From the IMG/VR virus record IMGVR_UViG_3300035145_002507, positions 1-22,209 of that record: 22,209 nucleotides of DNA. One strand, written 5' to 3'. The translations under genes were made by a program, and so were the position numbers. This DNA is from a virus. Within the stretch, counting starts at the first letter, position 1, and each line of letters begins with the position of its first letter. A model generated the notes under the pieces. The model worked only from the letters and a program-made list of their open reading frames with translations, searched no databases and was not told the origin of the DNA. This document shows, piece by piece, positions 18,531 through 22,209 of this stretch.

Positions 18531-18739
18531 TCGTCCATCAACTTTTTCATTAACTTGGCTTCTTCAGCCTGTTTTTCAATTGTCTTTGGGACAAACAAAA
18601 AGATAATACCAACAAGTAGTGGACTAATAAGTGCAGCGGCAATAGCCCAGCCTGCCGCATTGCGTCCTTTAGACTCTGCCCACTTGTAAATTAGGTATAC
18701 GAATAGTGCCCAAAAGGCAACGGTTAATAGTAGTTCCAT
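18527..18739 (-). CDS. small two-helix membrane protein, 70 aa
   Basis: The first membrane helix is at about 2-19 (LLLTVAFWALFVYLIYKW). The second is at about 29-50 (AGWAIAAALISPLLVGIIFLFVP), with a positive/polar turn between (AESKGRNA) and a charged C-terminal helix (KTIEKQAEEAKLMKKLMDE). The topology is probably a hairpin with both ends on the cytoplasmic side. It could be a holin-like or membrane-anchoring protein, but position inside the nrd operon (TAATG with nrdB, ATGA with grx) argues for a link to reductase expression rather than lysis. No family recognised. Real gene by tight coupling. Confidence 0.72.
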   Translation of the reverse strand: MELLLTVAFWALFVYLIYKWAESKGRNAAGWAIAAALISPLLVGIIFLFVPKTIEKQAEEAKLMKKLMDE

Positions 18740-19866
18740 TATAAACTAAATCCTTTAAATGTATCTTCTGTTACGTCTTGTTTTGTACCACCGTTTACAT
18801 AACTTGTAATTTCTGTTTCTTGTGGTGCAACTTGTACGTCACTTCCTGCAATCCATTTTTGTGTCCAAGGCAACGGGTTAGTTGTTACATTGTAGATTTT
18901 AGGAAGTCCTGCATTGTTCATACGCTTCATTGCAATATGTTCAATGTATTCGCTGAGTAGTTCTTTGTTAAGACCTAGCATACTACCGTCTTTAAACAAA
19001 TAGTCAGCCCATGCTTTTTCTTGATCCACTGCATCAGTAAACATTTTGATACATTCTTCTTCTGTTTCTTTTGCTATTTCCGCAAAAACGGGATCATCTT
19101 TTTTAAGCGTTTTAAGAAGTAACTGTGTACTGCCCAAGTGCAAATTTTCGTCACGAGCAATAAACTTAATGATTTTAGCATTACCTTCCATCTTTTTGAG
19201 TTCGGCAAACGCCCACGAGCAAGCAAATGATACATAGAAACGGACTCCTTCTAAGATATTTACACTCATAATAGCAAGCCAAAGTTTCTTCTTAAGGTCA
19301 CGCAAATCGACAACAACTTTCTTACCATTAACTGTATGTGTACCTTCACCTAGTAGATTATAGTATCCTGCTGCTTCAATAAGGTCATCATAATACTTTG
19401 AAATATCTCCTGCACATTCTAGGATTTCCGGAATGTCCATTAGTTCATCAAAGATAACACTAGGATTGTTGTACACGTTACGAATAATATGTGTGTAACT
19501 ACGACTGTGAATTGTTTCACTAAATGTCCAAGTAATAATCCAATTTTCTAGTTCTGGCAAACTTACAATACTGCCAAAACTTTCCGCTGGTGCACGACCT
19601 TGTACACTGTCTAGTAGAATCTGACGCTTTAAGTTACTAGTAAAAATATGTTGCTCGTGTGCTGTAAGATTTTTAAAGTCTTTGCCATCACGGTATGTGT
19701 CTACTTCTTCTGGTCTCCAAAAGAATCCTAATTGTTTATCTGTAAATTTATCAAAACTAGGATACTTCATAGTATCGTAACGTTGAATAGTTACACCTCC
19801 CGATGGATCAAGAAATGCTAAGTTTTCAGTATGATTACTTTTATTTGTTACGTCAAATACACTCAT
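18739..19866 (-). CDS. nrdB: ribonucleotide reductase class Ia, beta subunit, 375 aa
   Basis: NrdB carries the diiron-tyrosyl radical cofactor. All ligands are visible in family order: D86 (LLDSVQG), E117 and H120 with the radical Tyr124 (TFSETIHSRSYTHI), E206 (NILEGVRF), and E240/H243 (ARDENLHLGS). The C-terminal end DTFKGFSL is the tail that docks to NrdA. Length equals E. coli NrdB. The Shine-Dalgarno AAGGA (19873-19877) overlaps the nrdA stop; the gap is 9 nt. Classical Tyr radical and Glu/Asp ligands, so no sign of a NrdB-independent mechanism. Works with NrdA and the glutaredoxin downstream. Confidence 0.97.
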   Translation of the reverse strand: MSVFDVTNKSNHTENLAFLDPSGGVTIQRYDTMKYPSFDKFTDKQLGFFWRPEEVDTYRDGKDFKNLTAHEQHIFTSNLKRQILLDSVQGRAPAESFGSIVSLPELENWIITWTFSETIHSRSYTHIIRNVYNNPSVIFDELMDIPEILECAGDISKYYDDLIEAAGYYNLLGEGTHTVNGKKVVVDLRDLKKKLWLAIMSVNILEGVRFYVSFACSWAFAELKKMEGNAKIIKFIARDENLHLGSTQLLLKTLKKDDPVFAEIAKETEEECIKMFTDAVDQEKAWADYLFKDGSMLGLNKELLSEYIEHIAMKRMNNAGLPKIYNVTTNPLPWTQKWIAGSDVQVAPQETEITSYVNGGTKQDVTEDTFKGFSL

Positions 19867-19875
19867 TGTTTTTCC

Positions 19876-22182
19876 TTATATCACGCAGCTTTCACATGCT
19901 TCGTCTTCGTTAATTACAATATCATTATTTTCTACATTAGCAGAATTATCTAGTTTGTCAATATCTATTTCACCTGCACCGTCATTTGTGTTAAAGTAAT
20001 ACAGTTGTTTACCACCGTACTTGTAAAACATCATCAAATGCTGTAACATAGTTGACATTGGAATTTTTTCATCGTCGTAGTGTGCAGGGTTATAACTTGT
20101 GTTTACACTGATGCCTTGGTCAATGTACTTTTGTAGCACAGCCATAATCTTCAAATAACCTTCTGGACTTGTTTGATCCCAAAGTAATTCATACTTGTTT
20201 TTAAGATGATGGATACCAGGTACAACCTGCTTTAGTACTCCGTGTTTTGATTGCTTAACACTTACCAAACTGCGTGGCGGTTCAATACCATTTGTAGCAT
20301 TTGAAATCTGTGCACTTGTTTCTGCTGGCATTAGTGCCATTAGTGTACTGTTACGAATACCTGTTTCACGTAGTTGTGCTCGTAGTGCATCCCACTCCAT
20401 ACGTTCTTGCGGTGCTACTAGTTCATCCACATCACGCTTGTATGTGTCAATTGGTAGTACACCATCATGATATTTTGTTTGGTCACTCCACAAGCAAGCA
20501 CCTTGTTCTGCTGCTAGGTCTGCACTGGCTTTGATTAGATAGTACGACCACGCTTCTGCATACTCGTCAATCATTTCTAAGTCTGGATCACTGTATGTCA
20601 TACCATTACGTGCTATCCAGTATGCAAGGTTAATAATACCAACGCCAAGTGGACGTCTGCCCATTGTAGCCATTTTTGCTGCAATTACAGGATAGTTTTG
20701 ATAACTTAACAGTGCATCAAGTCCACGTACTGCTAGTTTACAAATACGTTCAAAATCTGCAGGCTTACGAACATTACCCCAGTTAACAGCACTCAGTGTA
20801 CACAGTGCAATTTCACCATCCGGATCATTAAAGTCGTTTAGTGGTTTTGTTGGTAAGTCAATTTCACAGCACAAGTTACTTTGACGCACAGGTGCTACTT
20901 CTTGTTTAAACGAACTGTGCGTATTAGCATTGTCTACGTTCATCAAATAAATGCGTCCGGTATCTTTGCGTTCACCCATGAACTGACTAAACAGATCTAG
21001 TGCTTTGATTGTTTTCTTACGTAGTCTTGTGTTGCGTTCTGCACGTTCGTATAGTTCTTTAAACTTGTCTTGGTCTGCAAAGAATGCTTCATACAATCCA
21101 GGAACATCGCTAGGTGAAAACAGTGTAATGTCACCGCCTGAGATAAGACGTTCGTACATCAATTTGTTAAACTGTACACCGTAGTCCATATGACGTACAC
21201 GGTTGTCTTCTACACCTTTGTTGTTTTTGAGTACTAGTAAGTCTTCAACTTCCAAGTGCCAAATTGGATAGTAAAGTGTTGCTGCACCATTGCGTACACC
21301 GCCTTGGCTACAACTACGTGTAGCACTTTGGAACATTTTATAGAAAGGAACAACACCTGTATGATAAGCATCACCTTTGCGGATTGGAGAACCCAGTGCA
21401 CGAATACTTCCTGCACCAATGCCAATACCTGCTTTTTGACTCACATACTTTACAATACTGCTAGTAGTAGCATTAATGCTATCAAGACTATCACCAGTTT
21501 CAATAAGAACACAACTGCTAAACTGACGCTGAGGAGTACGAACCCCGGCCATAACAGGAGTAGGCAAACTAATGTCAAAGTTGCTAACAGCATCATAATA
21601 TTCCTTTACCCAACGCAAACGTGTTTCTACAGGATAATCTGCAAACAGTGTTGCAGCAATCAACATATAAGCCATTTGCGGTGTTTCTTTAATTTCACCT
21701 GTTACACGGTTCTGCACTAGGTACTTACCACGCCACTGTTCCATTGCAGCATATGTGAAGTTTTCATCACGTTCGTGTTTAATGTAACTGTTTAGTTCAT
21801 CCCATTCTTCAGCAGAATATTTTTCTTGCAATTCCGGATCGTACCATCCTTCTGACACATTACGTTCAATAAGTTCCGCAATATGACAAGGCTCAAACGA
21901 ACCATAAACATTTTTTCTAATATGATAAACAATAAGGCGTCCTGCAACCCACTGATAGTTTGGAGTATCTTCGTCGATCAGTTCTGCAGCACTTTTAATA
22001 AGAGTTTCTTGAATGTCGCTACTAGTAATACCATTGTAAAAATGCAAGTTACTTTTCATTTCAACTTGACTCGGACTAACGCCATTAATATCTTTACATG
22101 CATAAAACACTACTTTGTGAAGTTTTTCGATATTAATTTCTTCTTTATCGCCGTTTCGTTTGGTTACTAGAATATTACTCAT
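19876..22182 (-). CDS. nrdA: ribonucleotide reductase class Ia, alpha subunit, 768 aa
   Basis: NrdA reduces ribonucleoside diphosphates to deoxy forms. An ATP-cone occupies about 1-90 (VTKRNGDKEEINIEKLHKVV opening). Catalytic residues can be followed with E. coli numbering: C224 (SSCVLIETGDS), N436-L-C438-C439-E440, C461 (ALCTLSAVNWG), and the radical-transfer pair Y728/Y729 (LYYFNTND). The C-terminal redox pair is CESC (C763, C766), the shuttle reduced by glutaredoxin. The specificity-site region matches class Ia. The Shine-Dalgarno AAGGA lies 10 nt before the ATG. The promoter is off the right edge. Length is normal (E. coli 761), no intein or intron seen. Confidence 0.97.
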   Translation of the reverse strand: MSNILVTKRNGDKEEINIEKLHKVVFYACKDINGVSPSQVEMKSNLHFYNGITSSDIQETLIKSAAELIDEDTPNYQWVAGRLIVYHIRKNVYGSFEPCHIAELIERNVSEGWYDPELQEKYSAEEWDELNSYIKHERDENFTYAAMEQWRGKYLVQNRVTGEIKETPQMAYMLIAATLFADYPVETRLRWVKEYYDAVSNFDISLPTPVMAGVRTPQRQFSSCVLIETGDSLDSINATTSSIVKYVSQKAGIGIGAGSIRALGSPIRKGDAYHTGVVPFYKMFQSATRSCSQGGVRNGAATLYYPIWHLEVEDLLVLKNNKGVEDNRVRHMDYGVQFNKLMYERLISGGDITLFSPSDVPGLYEAFFADQDKFKELYERAERNTRLRKKTIKALDLFSQFMGERKDTGRIYLMNVDNANTHSSFKQEVAPVRQSNLCCEIDLPTKPLNDFNDPDGEIALCTLSAVNWGNVRKPADFERICKLAVRGLDALLSYQNYPVIAAKMATMGRRPLGVGIINLAYWIARNGMTYSDPDLEMIDEYAEAWSYYLIKASADLAAEQGACLWSDQTKYHDGVLPIDTYKRDVDELVAPQERMEWDALRAQLRETGIRNSTLMALMPAETSAQISNATNGIEPPRSLVSVKQSKHGVLKQVVPGIHHLKNKYELLWDQTSPEGYLKIMAVLQKYIDQGISVNTSYNPAHYDDEKIPMSTMLQHLMMFYKYGGKQLYYFNTNDGAGEIDIDKLDNSANVENNDIVINEDEACESCVI

Positions 22183-22209
22183 TGCGTCTCTGTCCTTAAA
22201 AAATGTATT

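Noticed and set aside
21256-21720. Plus-strand ORF of 154 aa opposite nrdA
   Set aside because: Antisense to a fully conserved nrdA; Thr/Cys/Asn-rich composition typical of shadow frames.
1-22209. CRISPR arrays, insertion sequences, attachment sites
   Set aside because: No regularly spaced repeats, transposase genes or terminal inverted repeats seen; only short intergenic repeats.

Overview
The window looks like part of a T4-like marine bacteriophage (myovirus) genome whose host is probably an alphaproteobacterium, plausibly of the SAR11/Pelagibacter type. The phage signs are: every supported gene on one strand (minus), packed with 1-4 nt stop/start overlaps; T4-type late promoter octamers (NATAAATA) between genes; a PAAR-like spike-tip protein next to a large fibre-like structural protein; class Ia ribonucleotide reductase with glutaredoxin; a SleB-type wall hydrolase; HNH and SNase nucleases. 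The host inference rests on a circularly permuted tmRNA of the alphaproteobacterial type and a DUF1127 protein. The DNA is visibly AT-rich. Exact lineage cannot be settled from sequence alone.

Layout in the direction of transcription (right to left). 22182-17954: nrdA, nrdB, a small membrane protein, glutaredoxin and an Sm-like protein. 17945-15130: PAAR-like protein and an 832-residue structural protein. 14997-10021: a run of small, mostly unrecognised genes with an HNH endonuclease and a ParB/DGQH-domain protein, cut into short units by sigma70-like promoters. 9993-5133: SleB hydrolase, P-loop kinase, SNase-like nuclease, a 682-residue membrane coiled-coil protein, a hypothetical protein, translation initiation factor IF-3 and ribosomal protein bS21. 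4912-2079: Hsp20, ClpS, GMP reductase and a PD-(D/E)XK-like protein. 1946-240: DUF1127 and its small partner, a coiled-coil mini-protein, AlgH/YqgE and two small unknowns. 227-1: tmRNA (ssrA).

The most striking theme is translation and protein quality control. One phage segment carries IF-3, bS21, a complete-looking permuted tmRNA with its own degradation tag (ANDNFAPSGYALAA), ClpS and Hsp20, which together touch initiation, the 30S platform, rescue of stalled ribosomes, Clp substrate choice and protein folding. A second theme is nucleotide supply (NrdA/NrdB/Grx and GMP reductase).

Two promoter classes can be read directly. Eight sigma70-like promoters (TTGAC/TTGAA, exactly 17 bp, TATATT or close) sit mostly before small accessory genes. 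Eight NATAAATA octamers mark probable late promoters. At three genes the octamer lies exactly 5 nt before the ATG and no Shine-Dalgarno exists, so leaderless late mRNAs are predicted. Other regulatory observations are a ROSE-like hairpin over the hsp20 Shine-Dalgarno, a short ORF overlapping the IF-3 start, terminator/promoter overlaps, and two pairs of intergenic repeats. No intergenic stretch exceeds 300 bases; the longest (4913-5132) is the hsp20 leader and promoter.
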